The notes under the pieces: model-generated | What the model saw: the letters and a program-made list of their open reading frames with translations, nothing else | Told to the model about the DNA's origin: nothing | Databases searched by the model: none | Assembly (NCBI RefSeq): GCF_001422645.1 | Contig: NZ_LMLR01000017.1 | Location: 1 to 64,000 of the forward strand | Origin: Arthrobacter sp. Leaf69 | GTDB taxonomy: Bacteria > Actinomycetota > Actinomycetes > Actinomycetales > Micrococcaceae | Direction of reading: 5' to 3' | DNA: 64,000 nt | Made by a program: the position numbers and the translations under genes | Shown: in pieces, positions 52,800 to 62,919 of the stretch | Layout: each line of letters opens with the position of its first letter | Numbering within the stretch: position 1 is the stretch's first letter

Positions 52800-53936
52800 C
52801 TATGCGTCCTTCCGTGCAGCGGCGAGGGCGCCCTCGACGTCGGCCAGCAGTTCCTTCCAGCTTGCCACGAACTTGTCGAGGCCTTCGGACTCGAGCACCG
52901 CGACGACCTCGTTGTAGGAGATGCCGAGGGCATCGAGGGCGTTCAGCGTGGCGTTGGCGTCGTCATAACCGCGGGTGATCGTGTTGCCCGTGACGGTGCC
53001 GTGGTCGAACGTGGCGTCGAGGGTCTTCTCCGGCATGGTGTTCACCACGCCGGGGGCGACGAGTTCCGTGACGTACAGCGTGTCCGGGTACGCCGGGTCC
53101 TTGACCCCGGTGGAGGCCCACAGCGGACGCTGGGGGAGTGCGCCGGCGTCGGCCAGGAGGGCCCAGCGTTCGGTGGAGAAGAGCTCCTCGTAGACCTGGT
53201 AGGCGAGCCGGGCGTTGGCCAGGCCGGCCTTGCCCTTGAGGGCGCGGGCTTCGTCGGTGCCGATCGCGTCGAGGCGCTTGTCGATTTCGGAGTCCACGCG
53301 GGAGACGAAGAAGGACGCCACCGAGTGGATCCGGGAGAGGTCGTGGCCGTTGTCCTTGGCCTGCTCCAGGCCGGACTGGAAGGCGTTGATGACGGCGCGG
53401 TAGCGTTCCAGCGAGAAGATCAGCGTGACGTTGACGCTGATGCCTTCGGCCAGGGTCGCCGTGATGGCTTCGAGGCCCTCCAGGGTCGCCGGGATCTTGA
53501 TGTGGACGTTGTCCTTGTTGACCTTCTTGTACAGGTGCTTGGCTTCGGCGATGGTGCCGGCGGTGTCCCAGGCGAGGCGCGGGTCAACTTCGATGGACAC
53601 GCGGCCGTCAACACCCTTGGTGGCGGCTGCGACGGGGGCGAACAGTTCGCAGGCGTCGGCCACGTCGGTGGTGGTGATCTCGAAGACGGTTTCTTCGACC
53701 GTGGCGCCGGCGGCGGCCTGGGCGGCGATGATCGCGTCGTAGTCGTGGCCCGTGGTGATGGCGGCGTGGAAGATGCTGGGGTTCGTGGTGACACCGACAA
53801 CGTTCTTCTCTTCAATCAGCTTGCGCAGCGTGCCCGTGCTGAGACGGCCGCGGGACAGGTCATCGAGCCAGATGGAGACACCGGCGTCGGAGAGCAACTG
53901 CGTGGGGGTCGCGGTGGGGGTGGTGGTCATGGTCAC
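52800..53936 (-). CDS. tal: Transaldolase
   Basis: The 378-residue cytoplasmic enzyme moves a dihydroxyacetone unit between sugar phosphates. The Schiff-base Lys is in NVHIKIPATLEG near residues 144-155, with VTTNPSIFHAAI near the N-terminus and the family segment SVASFFVSRVDSEIDKRL. Length fits the bacterial TalAB-type long form. It is six bases upstream of pgi. A strong hairpin lies between tkt and this gene. Confidence 0.95.
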   Translation of the reverse strand: MTMTTTPTATPTQLLSDAGVSIWLDDLSRGRLSTGTLRKLIEEKNVVGVTTNPSIFHAAITTGHDYDAIIAAQAAAGATVEETVFEITTTDVADACELFAPVAAATKGVDGRVSIEVDPRLAWDTAGTIAEAKHLYKKVNKDNVHIKIPATLEGLEAITATLAEGISVNVTLIFSLERYRAVINAFQSGLEQAKDNGHDLSRIHSVASFFVSRVDSEIDKRLDAIGTDEARALKGKAGLANARLAYQVYEELFSTERWALLADAGALPQRPLWASTGVKDPAYPDTLYVTELVAPGVVNTMPEKTLDATFDHGTVTGNTITRGYDDANATLNALDALGISYNEVVAVLESEGLDKFVASWKELLADVEGALAAARKDA

Positions 53937-53948
53937 TCCTGAAGTCTG

Positions 53949-53977
53949 GGGCCGCCGCCGACAGGTGGCGGCGGCCC
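53949..53977 (-). terminator. Hairpin between tkt and tal
   Basis: An 11-base perfect G+C stem (53949-53959 with 53967-53977) with a seven-base loop lies between the tkt stop and the tal start. It has no T tract and may act as a processing or attenuation site inside the operon. Confidence 0.5.
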
Positions 53978-53996
53978 GGAAAGCGTTGAGTTTGGG

Positions 53997-56123
53997 TCAG
54001 GCCGGAAGTCCGGCGAGGGATTCCTTGGCGGCGGCGGCAACGGCCTCCGCGGTGATGCCGAATTCCTGGAACAGTCGCTTGTAGTCCGCCGACGCGCCGT
54101 AGTGCTCGAGGGAGACGGAACGGCCGGCGTCGCCGACGAATTCCCTCCAGCCCAGCGAGAGCCCGGCTTCGACCGATACACGCGCCTTGACTGCAGCCGG
54201 GAGCACCGCTTCGCGGTAGGCGGCGTCCTGCTTGTTGAACCACTCCACGCACGGCATGGAGACGACGCGGGTGGGGATACCTTCGGCCTGGAGCGCTTCG
54301 CGGGCGTTGACGGCCAGCTGCACCTCCGAGCCGGTGCCGATGAGGATGACCCGGGCCTCGGCGGTCTTGCCGTTGGCCGAGGCTTCGGCCAGGACGTAGC
54401 CGCCCTTCGCGACGCCGGCGGTGGAGCCGAACGTGTCGCCGTCGGCGTCGCCGGTTCCGCGGGCGTAGGTAGGGATGTTCTGGCGGGTCAGGACGATGCC
54501 GGCCGGGTTCTCGTGGTTCTCGAGCATGACCTTCCACGCGGCCGCGACCTCGTTGGCGTCGCCCGGGCGGACGACGTCCAGGCCCGGGATGGCGCGGAGC
54601 GAGGCAAGCTGCTCAACGGGCTGGTGGGTGGGTCCGTCTTCGCCGAGGCCGATCGAGTCGTGCGTCCAGACGTACAGCGACGGGACGCCCATGAGCGCGC
54701 CGAGGCGGATCGCGGGGCGCTGGTAGTCGCTGAAGATCAGGAAGGTGCCCGAGAAGGCGCGGGTGCGGCCGTGCAGGCTGATGCCGTTGACGATCGAGGC
54801 GGCGGCGTGTTCGCGGATGCCGAAGTGCAGCACGCGGCCGTAGGGGTTGCCCTTCCAGGCCTCCGTGGAGCGCGAGGCCGGGATGAACGACGGCGAACCC
54901 TCGATCGTGGTGTTGTTCGACTCGGCGAGGTCGGCCGAGCCGCCCCACAGTTCCGGCATGACCGGGCCGATCGCGTTCAGGACCTTACCGGAGGCGGCCC
55001 GGGTGGAGACGTCCTTGCCGGCTTCGAAGACCGGGAGGGCGGAGTCGAGCTCGGCCGGGAGCTTGCGGGCCTCGACACGCTCCAGCAGGGCGGCGGCCTC
55101 GGGGTTGTTGGACTGCCAGGCTTCGAAGGTCTCCTGCCATGCGCTGCGGACGGCCGCGCCGCGGTCCACGGCCGCACGGGCGTGGGCCAGGACGTCGTCG
55201 TCCACCTGGAAGGACCGCTCGGGGTCGAAGCCGAGGACCTTCTTCAGCGCGGCGACTTCCTCGGACCCGAGGGCCGAGCCGTGGATTTTGCCGGTGTTCT
55301 GCTTCTTCGGGGCCGGGTAGCCGATGATGGTGCGCAACGAGACGATGGAGGGCTTGCCCGTCTCGGCCTTGGCGGCCAGCAGGGCGGCGTGCAGTTCCTG
55401 CACGTCCTCCTTGTACTCCCCAGTGCGGGTCCAGTCGACGCGCTGGACGTGCCAGCCGTAGGCTTCGTAGCGCTTCAGGACATCCTCGGTGAAGGCGATG
55501 TCGGTGTCGTCCTCGATCGAGATGTGGTTCTCGTCGTAAATCACCACGAGGTTGCCGAGCTCCTGGTGTCCGGCGAGCGAGGACGCCTCGGACGTGACAC
55601 CTTCCTGGAGGTCGCCGTCGGACGCGATGACCCAGACGGTGTGGTCGAACGGGCTGGTGCCCTCGGCGGCGTCGGCGTCGAACAATCCGCGCTGGCGGCG
55701 CTGGGAGTACGCGAAGCCGACGGCGGATGCCAGGCCCTGGCCCAGCGGGCCGGTGGTGATTTCGACGCCCTTGGTGTGCTTGTACTCCGGGTGGCCCGGG
55801 GTCAGCGAGCCCCAGGTGCGCAGCGACTCAAGGTCCTTCAGTTCCAGGCCGTAGCCGGAGAGGAAGAGCTGGATGTACAGCGTCAGGGAGGTGTGGCCGG
55901 GGGAGAGGACGAACCGGTCGCGTCCCAGCCAGTCGGGGTTCTGCGGGTCGTGCCGCATCAGCTTCTGGAAGAGCAGGTAAGCGGCCGGAGCCAGGCTCAT
56001 CGCGGTGCCGGGGTGGCCGTTACCGACCTTCTCGACGGCGTCGGCGGCCAGGACACGGATGGTGTCCACGGCGCGCTGGTCCAAGCTGGTCCATGACAGT
56101 TCTTGCTCTTCCAAATGTGGCAC
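53997..56123 (-). CDS. tkt: Transketolase
   Basis: The 708-residue thiamine-diphosphate enzyme moves two-carbon units between sugar phosphates. It has VGNGHPGTAMSLAPAAYLLF near residues 27-46, the cofactor segment SDGDLQEGVTSEASSLAGH and the pyrimidine domain GIREHAAASIVNGI. GTG 56123 is the likely start: it gives the usual length and a GAGAGGGG run lies about ten bases upstream. It heads the six-gene minus-strand operon tkt-tal-pgi-zwf-opcA-pgl. Confidence 0.95.
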   Translation of the reverse strand: MPHLEEQELSWTSLDQRAVDTIRVLAADAVEKVGNGHPGTAMSLAPAAYLLFQKLMRHDPQNPDWLGRDRFVLSPGHTSLTLYIQLFLSGYGLELKDLESLRTWGSLTPGHPEYKHTKGVEITTGPLGQGLASAVGFAYSQRRQRGLFDADAAEGTSPFDHTVWVIASDGDLQEGVTSEASSLAGHQELGNLVVIYDENHISIEDDTDIAFTEDVLKRYEAYGWHVQRVDWTRTGEYKEDVQELHAALLAAKAETGKPSIVSLRTIIGYPAPKKQNTGKIHGSALGSEEVAALKKVLGFDPERSFQVDDDVLAHARAAVDRGAAVRSAWQETFEAWQSNNPEAAALLERVEARKLPAELDSALPVFEAGKDVSTRAASGKVLNAIGPVMPELWGGSADLAESNNTTIEGSPSFIPASRSTEAWKGNPYGRVLHFGIREHAAASIVNGISLHGRTRAFSGTFLIFSDYQRPAIRLGALMGVPSLYVWTHDSIGLGEDGPTHQPVEQLASLRAIPGLDVVRPGDANEVAAAWKVMLENHENPAGIVLTRQNIPTYARGTGDADGDTFGSTAGVAKGGYVLAEASANGKTAEARVILIGTGSEVQLAVNAREALQAEGIPTRVVSMPCVEWFNKQDAAYREAVLPAAVKARVSVEAGLSLGWREFVGDAGRSVSLEHYGASADYKRLFQEFGITAEAVAAAAKESLAGLPA

Positions 56124-56501
56124 GAAAACCGGGCCCCTCTCTGTGCTGACGGCAGAGGTCTGGTCAGTCCCGCCCGGGGCACAGTTCGGTGCCCGCTGCG
56201 GTACGTACCAGCCGTTCACCATCGAAACGTTGATCTATCATTCAGTCGCGTGTGCAAACGCACCTCCGCAGATACTGCAGAAAGCCGGGCGGCCGTTTTT
56301 GGCCGTGGTCGTACACGCTGATCTGCTGACAGCTTAGCCCCATTCCGCCTGCCTGGTGCTGTATATCTCACCAATTGGACGGGTTTTACGCTTATATGAA
56401 TCACCGGTGTCCGCGACAGCGGTGAGCCTGCGTTTACCTGTTCGAATCATGCCGCTGCAGCGGCGGGGGTTCACGGGACGCCTCGTCGCGCGCCCGCACG
56501 G

Positions 56502-56507
56502 TATGAT
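56502..56507 (+). promoter_or_regulatory. -10 element upstream of ctaB
   Basis: TATGAT is the best -10 match in the gap. It ends five bases before the GTG of a 24-codon frame and 112 bases before ctaB. Confidence 0.55.
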
Positions 56508-56512
56508 GGTTC

Positions 56513-56587
56513 GTGGCTACCAACGGGGCGAGGGACACGCCCGTCCGCTGCGCGCGGACCCCTCCGAAATGCAACCCGCGTTGCTGA
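56513..56587 (+). CDS. Possible leaderless 24-residue upstream ORF with three cysteines
   Basis: GTG 56513 opens a frame of 24 codons ending at TGA 56587, 32 bases before ctaB. Its product would read MATNGARDTPVRCARTPP followed by KCNPRC. The TATGAT -10 ends five bases before the GTG, so the mRNA would start almost at the codon. Short cysteine-bearing leaderless frames are known from mycobacteria, where they sense cysteine supply. Whether this frame is translated is unproven. Confidence 0.3.
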   Translation: MATNGARDTPVRCARTPPKCNPRC

Positions 56588-56619
56588 ACCAGCCGGACTG
56601 AACAGCCAGACAGAACAGA

Positions 56620-57582
56620 GTGACTGCCACCGTGAGCACAACAGATACGCCGCTGACCGCTTCGCCCATCCGCGGAAGAATCGGCTTCGGCCGCAAAGCC
56701 AAGGCCTATCTGGCGCTCACAAAACCCCGTGTCATCGAACTCCTGCTGGTCAGCACCCTGCCGACCATGATCTACGCGGAGCGCGGTTTCCCGTCGATCG
56801 GTCTGATTCTGGCGACCCTCGTGGGCGGTGCCTTCGCCGCCGGCAGCGCCGGCGCGTTCAACTGCTACCTTGACCGCGACATCGACAAGCTGATGCACCG
56901 CACGGAGAACCGTCCCCTGGTCACGGGTGAGGTCACACCGCGCGAAGCGCTGGTCTTCTCGTGGCTCCTGGGAGCGGCGGCCATCGCGATCCTCTGGTTC
57001 GGGGCGAACCCGCTCGCCGCCTGGCTTGGGCTGGGGGCGATTGTCTTCTACGTGGTCATTTACACGATGATCCTCAAGCGCCGCACGGCCCAGAACATCG
57101 TCTGGGGCGGGGCGGCCGGATGCTTCCCCGTGCTCATTGCCTGGGCCGCCGTGACCAACACGGTCGAGTGGCCCGCGATCGTCCTGTTTATGGTCATCTT
57201 CCTCTGGACCCCGCCGCACTACTGGCCGCTGTCCATGCGGTACGGCGAGGACTACCGCAACGCCAACGTGCCGATGCTCGGGGCGATCGCCGGCGCCAAG
57301 GTGGTCTCGGTCCAGGTTGTCCTGTACGCGTGGGCCATGGTGGCGTGCTCGCTGCTGCTGGTACCGGCCGGTGGCGCCGGATGGGTCTACACCGTGACCG
57401 CCGTGCTCGCGGGCGCCTGGTTCCTCTACGAATCGCATGCGCTGTACAACCGCGCGCAGGCCGGCGACGTGTCCAACAAGGGCGCCATGAAGGTCTTCCA
57501 CGGCTCCATCAGCTACCTGACCTTGCTCTTCATCGCCCTCGCCGTCGACCCGTTCGTCGGCTCCGCCATCATGGGCGGCTAG
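56620..57582 (+). CDS. ctaB: Protoheme IX farnesyltransferase (heme O synthase)
   Basis: The 320-residue inner-membrane prenyltransferase adds a farnesyl group to heme B to make heme O for cytochrome aa3 oxidase. It has about nine membrane segments, the prenyl-diphosphate motif NCYLDRDIDKLMHRT (N-x3-D-x3-D) near residues 82-96, and the second conserved loop YTMILKRRTAQNIVWGG. GTG 56620 or GTG 56632 could be the start. It converges on ctaA across a shared terminator. Confidence 0.95.
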   Translation: MTATVSTTDTPLTASPIRGRIGFGRKAKAYLALTKPRVIELLLVSTLPTMIYAERGFPSIGLILATLVGGAFAAGSAGAFNCYLDRDIDKLMHRTENRPLVTGEVTPREALVFSWLLGAAAIAILWFGANPLAAWLGLGAIVFYVVIYTMILKRRTAQNIVWGGAAGCFPVLIAWAAVTNTVEWPAIVLFMVIFLWTPPHYWPLSMRYGEDYRNANVPMLGAIAGAKVVSVQVVLYAWAMVACSLLLVPAGGAGWVYTVTAVLAGAWFLYESHALYNRAQAGDVSNKGAMKVFHGSISYLTLLFIALAVDPFVGSAIMGG

Positions 57583-57610
57583 GCAGGCGGCACGCACTCC
57601 CCGAGACAAG

Positions 57611-57650
57611 ACAGAAGCACCCCGGCCCAATCGGACCGGGGTGCTTCTGT
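57611..57650. terminator. Bidirectional terminator between ctaB and ctaA
   Basis: A perfect 15-base stem (57611-57625 with 57636-57650) with a ten-base loop lies between the convergent genes. Confidence 0.8.
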
Positions 57651-57719
57651 CTGTTGACAGTGCTGTGACTCAATCCGGGGGGCAGCGTCCGGCCGGAGCG
57701 GCCAGCCTGAGTGGCCGGC

Positions 57720-58664
57720 CTACTTGACCGGGCTGCTGCGGGCCAGGTCGGCGGCGTTCGTTGCCGCGCTCATCAGCAGGGCCGACCCCAGCATGTGCGC
57801 CCCCACCAGGAGCGCCGGGATGCCGTTGTAGTACTGCGTGAATCCGATGACGGCCTGCAGCACCGTGACGCCCAGGAGCATGACGACGGCGGTCCTGAAC
57901 GGGCCGGTGATCCGGTCCCGGAGGACGAGGTACAGCGCGAACAGCGCCCCTGCGGTGACCAGGTACGCCGGGACGGCGTGGATGTGCGAGAAGAGGTCCC
58001 AGTCCAGGTTGTTGCGCGGCGCGTCGGCGTCGCCTGCGTGCGGGCCGGCGCCGGTGACCACCACCCCCAGGCACACGGCCAGGGCGGAGAACAGCGCGAC
58101 GGCGGTCATCAGCGGGCGCGCGACGCCCGGCAGGGCAGGCAGTTCGGCCACCCGGAACTTCCCCGTCCGCCCGTAGGCCCGGTTGACCAGCAGGGTGGCC
58201 ACGACCACAAGGGCCATCGAGACCAGGAAGTGCAGCCCCACTACCCAGGGGTTCAGCTGGGTAAGCACGGTGATGCCGCCGATGATGGCCTGCGCCGGAA
58301 TGCTGGCGAGCAGTGCCAGGGCCAGCAGGAAGAGGTCGCGGCGTTCCCTGCGGAGGTTCCACAGGTACACCAGCATCGTCACGGCGATGGCCGCCAGGGC
58401 GAAGGTCAGCAGGCGGTTGCCGAATTCGATGATGCCGTGGATCCCCATTTCCGGGGTGTTCACGAGCGAGGCGTCGGTGCAGCGCGGCCACGTGGGACAG
58501 CCCAGGCCCGAGGCGGTGAGGCGGACGGCGCCACCGGTCACGATCAGCATCGTCTGGCCGATCAGGGACAGCACCGCCAGCCGCTTCACTGTCTTGTCGA
58601 CGGTGACGGGCAGCCAGGCGATGGTCCGGGTAGCGGTCCGGGGAGGGCGGGAGGCCGTGCTCAC
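57720..58664 (-). CDS. ctaA: Heme A synthase (COX15/CtaA)
   Basis: The 314-residue membrane protein oxidises heme O to heme A. It has about eight membrane segments, conserved His residues in the helices (e.g. MGIHGIIEFGNRLLTF and VVGLHFLVSMA), and a paired-cysteine loop ASGLGCPTWPRC near residues 46-57, as in type-B enzymes. GTG 58664 follows the permease stop by seven bases, so ctaA is the last gene of an operon with the ABC transporter. It works right after CtaB, encoded convergently. Confidence 0.94.
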   Translation of the reverse strand: MSTASRPPRTATRTIAWLPVTVDKTVKRLAVLSLIGQTMLIVTGGAVRLTASGLGCPTWPRCTDASLVNTPEMGIHGIIEFGNRLLTFALAAIAVTMLVYLWNLRRERRDLFLLALALLASIPAQAIIGGITVLTQLNPWVVGLHFLVSMALVVVATLLVNRAYGRTGKFRVAELPALPGVARPLMTAVALFSALAVCLGVVVTGAGPHAGDADAPRNNLDWDLFSHIHAVPAYLVTAGALFALYLVLRDRITGPFRTAVVMLLGVTVLQAVIGFTQYYNGIPALLVGAHMLGSALLMSAATNAADLARSSPVK

Positions 58665-58671
58665 AGTTTTC

Positions 58672-59481
58672 TCAATTCCATTTGAACCAACGGGTTGCTG
58701 CGCCGCCGGCAATCGCCGTCCAGAGCAGCAGGACAAGGACGGAACCAGGGTTGACGCTGCCGGACAGGAACGCGTCCCGCATTGCCTGTCCCAGGGCGCC
58801 GGAGGGAAGGAAGTGCACGATCGACTGCAGCAGGGCGGGCAGCTTCTCCGCGGGGATCACGATCCCGCCGAGGGCACCCAGCAGGATCCACAGCAGGTTG
58901 GTGATGGCCAGGGTCGCTTCCGGCCGGACGGTGCCCGCAACGAGCAGACCCAGAGCCGTGAAGGCGGCCGCACCCAGCACCAGCACAGCCAGCGCCGGAG
59001 CCCAGCCCTGCGGATCCGGCTGCCAACCCAGGGTCAAGGCGACGGCCGTGACCACCAGCACCTGCAGGGACAGCACCGCGAGGACCGCCAGGACCTTTCC
59101 GGCGATCAGCCCGGTGCGGCCCAGGGGAGTGGTGGAGAGGAAGCGCAGGACCCCGTAGCGGCGGTCGAATCCGGTGGAGATGCCCTGGCCGGTGAACGCG
59201 GTGGACATGGCGCACAACGCCAGGATGCCCGGCACGGCGACATTGATCCGGCTTGCGCCGAACCCGTCCAGCAGGGGGGTGACCGTCAGGCCCACCATGG
59301 CCAGCAACGGCAGCACGACCGCCAGGATCAGCTGTTCGCCGTTCCGGAGCATGGTGGCGGTCTCGTACCTGCCCTGCAGCACGATGCGACGCAGCAGCGG
59401 GGCCGGCGCACCGCCCAGGGGTCGGGCCGGCAGGGCGCTGCCCGAAGGCGCGCTCCCCAGCGCGGCACTGTCGCGGGTCAT
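58672..59481 (-). CDS. ABC-2 type transporter permease
   Basis: The 269-residue product has a polar N-terminus and six membrane segments in the ABC-2 layout, with the motif VLRFLSTTPLGRTGLIAGKVLA near residues 110-131 and PSGALGQAMRDAFL toward the end. It would pair with the ATPase encoded just upstream, overlapping it by four bases (ATGA). The cargo is unknown; the link with ctaA suggests a role in cytochrome oxidase biogenesis, which is inference. Confidence 0.85.
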   Translation of the reverse strand: MTRDSAALGSAPSGSALPARPLGGAPAPLLRRIVLQGRYETATMLRNGEQLILAVVLPLLAMVGLTVTPLLDGFGASRINVAVPGILALCAMSTAFTGQGISTGFDRRYGVLRFLSTTPLGRTGLIAGKVLAVLAVLSLQVLVVTAVALTLGWQPDPQGWAPALAVLVLGAAAFTALGLLVAGTVRPEATLAITNLLWILLGALGGIVIPAEKLPALLQSIVHFLPSGALGQAMRDAFLSGSVNPGSVLVLLLWTAIAGGAATRWFKWN

Positions 59482-60446
59482 CGGATCTCCCTTCCGGAGA
59501 TGTCGAGGAAGACGTCCTCCAGGCTGCGGGCCTCAAGGCTCAGGGAGCGGGGCATGATGCCCCTGGCTGCCCACCAGGCGGTGATCGCGGCGAGGTCGGC
59601 GGGGGTGAGGGCGCCGGTGGCGGCGTAGCTGCCGGCCCGCGCTTCGGTGACGTCCACGCCGTCGGGCAGCACGCCGGTGAAGTCCAGGCCCGGGTCGGCC
59701 TCGAACAGCAGCGTGCGGATGTGCTGTTCCCCGGCGTCGGGCGGCAGGGGGTGCTGCAGGAGCTGCGCGACTGTCCCCTCGGCGACGTTGCGGCCGGCGT
59801 CGATGATGTAGACGTAGTCGGCGAGGCGCTGGGCGTCATCCATGAGGTGCGTGGTCAGGACGATGCCCATCCCGCGGTTCCGGAGTTCGGAGATGAGCCC
59901 GAACACGAGCTGGCGCGACTGCGGGTCCAGGCCGGCGCTTGGCTCGTCGAGGAAAAGCACCTCGGGGTTGCCCACGAGTGCGGCCGCGAGGGCGAGCCGT
60001 TGCTTCTGCCCGCCCGAGAGGCGCCGCACCGAGGTGCGGCTGAAGGCCCCGATGCCCAGGCGGTCAATGAGCTCCCCGACCGGCCACGGGTTCTGGTACA
60101 TGCCGGCAATATGCTTGAGGAGCGGGATGGGGCGGGCCGACGGCGGCAGCCCGCCGTCCTGCAGCATCACACCCACCCGGGACCGCAGTCCGGCCCCGGC
60201 CGTGTCCGGGTCCTCGCCCAGGAGGCTGATGCTGCCGTGGGTGCGTTTCTGCAGCCCCTGGGCGCACTCGATGGTGGTGGTTTTGCCGGCGCCGTTGGCC
60301 CCCAGCAGGGCAGTGACCTGGCCGCGTTCGGCGACGAGGGAAAGGCCGCTGACCACCCGCAGCATCTTGCCGTCGAGGGTGGGCAGTGGACCAACATCCT
60401 TGACTAGCCCGCTGATGGACAGGACGGGGGATTCGGGGGATCGCAC
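59478..60446 (-). CDS. ABC transporter ATP-binding protein
   Basis: The 322-residue ATPase has Walker A LLGANGAGKTTTI near residues 45-57, signature RLSGGQKQR, Walker B VLFLDEPSAGLD and switch His in TTHLMDDA; a roughly 90-residue C-terminal domain follows. It powers the permease encoded next. GTG 60446 is chosen because TAGAAT ends six bases before it; the GTG at 60449 is the alternative. It is the first gene of the ATPase-permease-ctaA operon, divergent from sufR. Confidence 0.9.
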   Translation of the reverse strand: MRSPESPVLSISGLVKDVGPLPTLDGKMLRVVSGLSLVAERGQVTALLGANGAGKTTTIECAQGLQKRTHGSISLLGEDPDTAGAGLRSRVGVMLQDGGLPPSARPIPLLKHIAGMYQNPWPVGELIDRLGIGAFSRTSVRRLSGGQKQRLALAAALVGNPEVLFLDEPSAGLDPQSRQLVFGLISELRNRGMGIVLTTHLMDDAQRLADYVYIIDAGRNVAEGTVAQLLQHPLPPDAGEQHIRTLLFEADPGLDFTGVLPDGVDVTEARAGSYAATGALTPADLAAITAWWAARGIMPRSLSLEARSLEDVFLDISGREIR

Positions 60447-60452
60447 CACAGC

Positions 60453-60458
60453 ATTCTA
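60453..60458 (-). promoter_or_regulatory. Leaderless -10 element of the ABC-ctaA operon
   Basis: TAGAAT on the minus strand ends six bases before GTG 60446. Confidence 0.5.
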
Positions 60459-60550
60459 CGGGATGTAGTACGTCGCGTTCCGGCGGGCGGCCGGACGGGC
60501 CCCTCGCGGGAGATAGCCATGCCTTACTGGAACGGGGGACTAAATTACGA

Positions 60551-60556
60551 CATGAT
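60551..60556 (+). promoter_or_regulatory. Possible leaderless -10 element of the sufR-suf operon
   Basis: CATGAT ends six bases before GTG 60563. TAAATT at 60541-60546 is an alternative -10 for a leadered start at ATG 60572. Confidence 0.35.
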
Positions 60557-60562
60557 TGTGTT

Positions 60563-61455
60563 GTGTATTCCATGAGCCCCTCAACGTCTGTCGCTTCCGG
60601 GCGCGTTCGCCCGCGCGCGGCATCAGCCGTGCCGCCGGAGGCAGGCGACTCAGTGGAGTCCGTGGCACTCGAGTCGGTCGTTGCGCGCGCCGCGACCGCG
60701 TTTCCGGCAGTCGACCCCGAGGAGCGCACCCGGGACCGCGTCCTGAACGCCGTCCTGGAGCACGGCCCCATCAGCGCCGCCGAACTGGGCGACCTCCTCG
60801 GTTTCACTCCCGCCGCGGTCCGCCGCCACCTGGACCACCTCTCACGCGACGGGGTGATCGAGGTCAAGCGCGCCACCCGCGCCGGCGCGGGCGCCGGACG
60901 CCCCGCACGCCGCTACGTGCTCAGTTCCCAGGGCCAGTCCACGCTCGGCAACGACTACCTGGACATCGCCACCCTGGCGCTGCAGCGCCTCGGCGAAATG
61001 GCCGGCCCCGACGCCGTGCGGCAGTTCGCCGTCGAACGCTTCGGCGACATGGAACGCCGCTACGCGCCGGAGATCAACGCCGCCGGCCCGGACATCACCG
61101 CCCGGGCGCAGGCACTCTCGGAAGCGCTGAGCCGCGACGGGTTCGTGGCGTCCACGGCGTCGATCGAAGCCAAAGCACCCCTGCCGGCGGCGCTCTCCAG
61201 CGTCCAGCTGTGCCAGGGTCACTGCCCCATCCAGCAGCTGGCCGCGCAGTTCCCCGTGTTCTGCGACGTGGAGACCGAGGTGTTCGCCCGCCTCGTCGGC
61301 GTCGATGTCCGCCGGCTTTCCACCCTGGCGCGCGGCGGCCACGTCTGCACCACCCACATACCTACAGGACGTCCGGCGGCCAGGGGGCCTCACAGCCCCG
61401 CAGCCACCCCGGGCAACCTGGACGAAGTATCCAACCATCTGCAAGAAAGGCCGTG

Positions 61456-61456
<1 letters not shown>
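60563..61456 (+). CDS. sufR: SufR-like Fe-S transcriptional regulator
   Basis: The 297-residue product has an N-terminal winged helix-turn-helix (DRVLNAVLEHGPISAAELGDLLGFTPAAVRRHLDHL, about residues 58-93). Its C-terminal half holds cysteines C217-x3-C221-x12-C234, plus C262, the pattern of an Fe-S-binding SufR. SufR senses cluster status and represses the suf operon. It overlaps sufB by one base (TGATG). GTG 60563 fits a leaderless start; ATG 60572 is the alternative. Divergent from the ABC-ctaA operon with 116 bases between starts. Confidence 0.9.

Positions 61457-62918
<1,462 letters not shown>

Positions 62919-62919
<1 letters not shown>

Larger units (their letters stand above)
56124..56619. 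other. 496-base divergent gap between tkt and ctaB
   Basis: The gap must hold promoters for both directions. On the plus side a TATGAT -10 (56502-56507) precedes a tiny leaderless-type frame and then ctaB. For tkt I see no convincing -35/-10 pair. No other gene is supported. Confidence 0.5.

Noticed and set aside
60556..61455. Long upstream extension of the sufB frame
   Set aside because: It is the +1 shadow of sufR; real SufB homology begins at ATG 61456.
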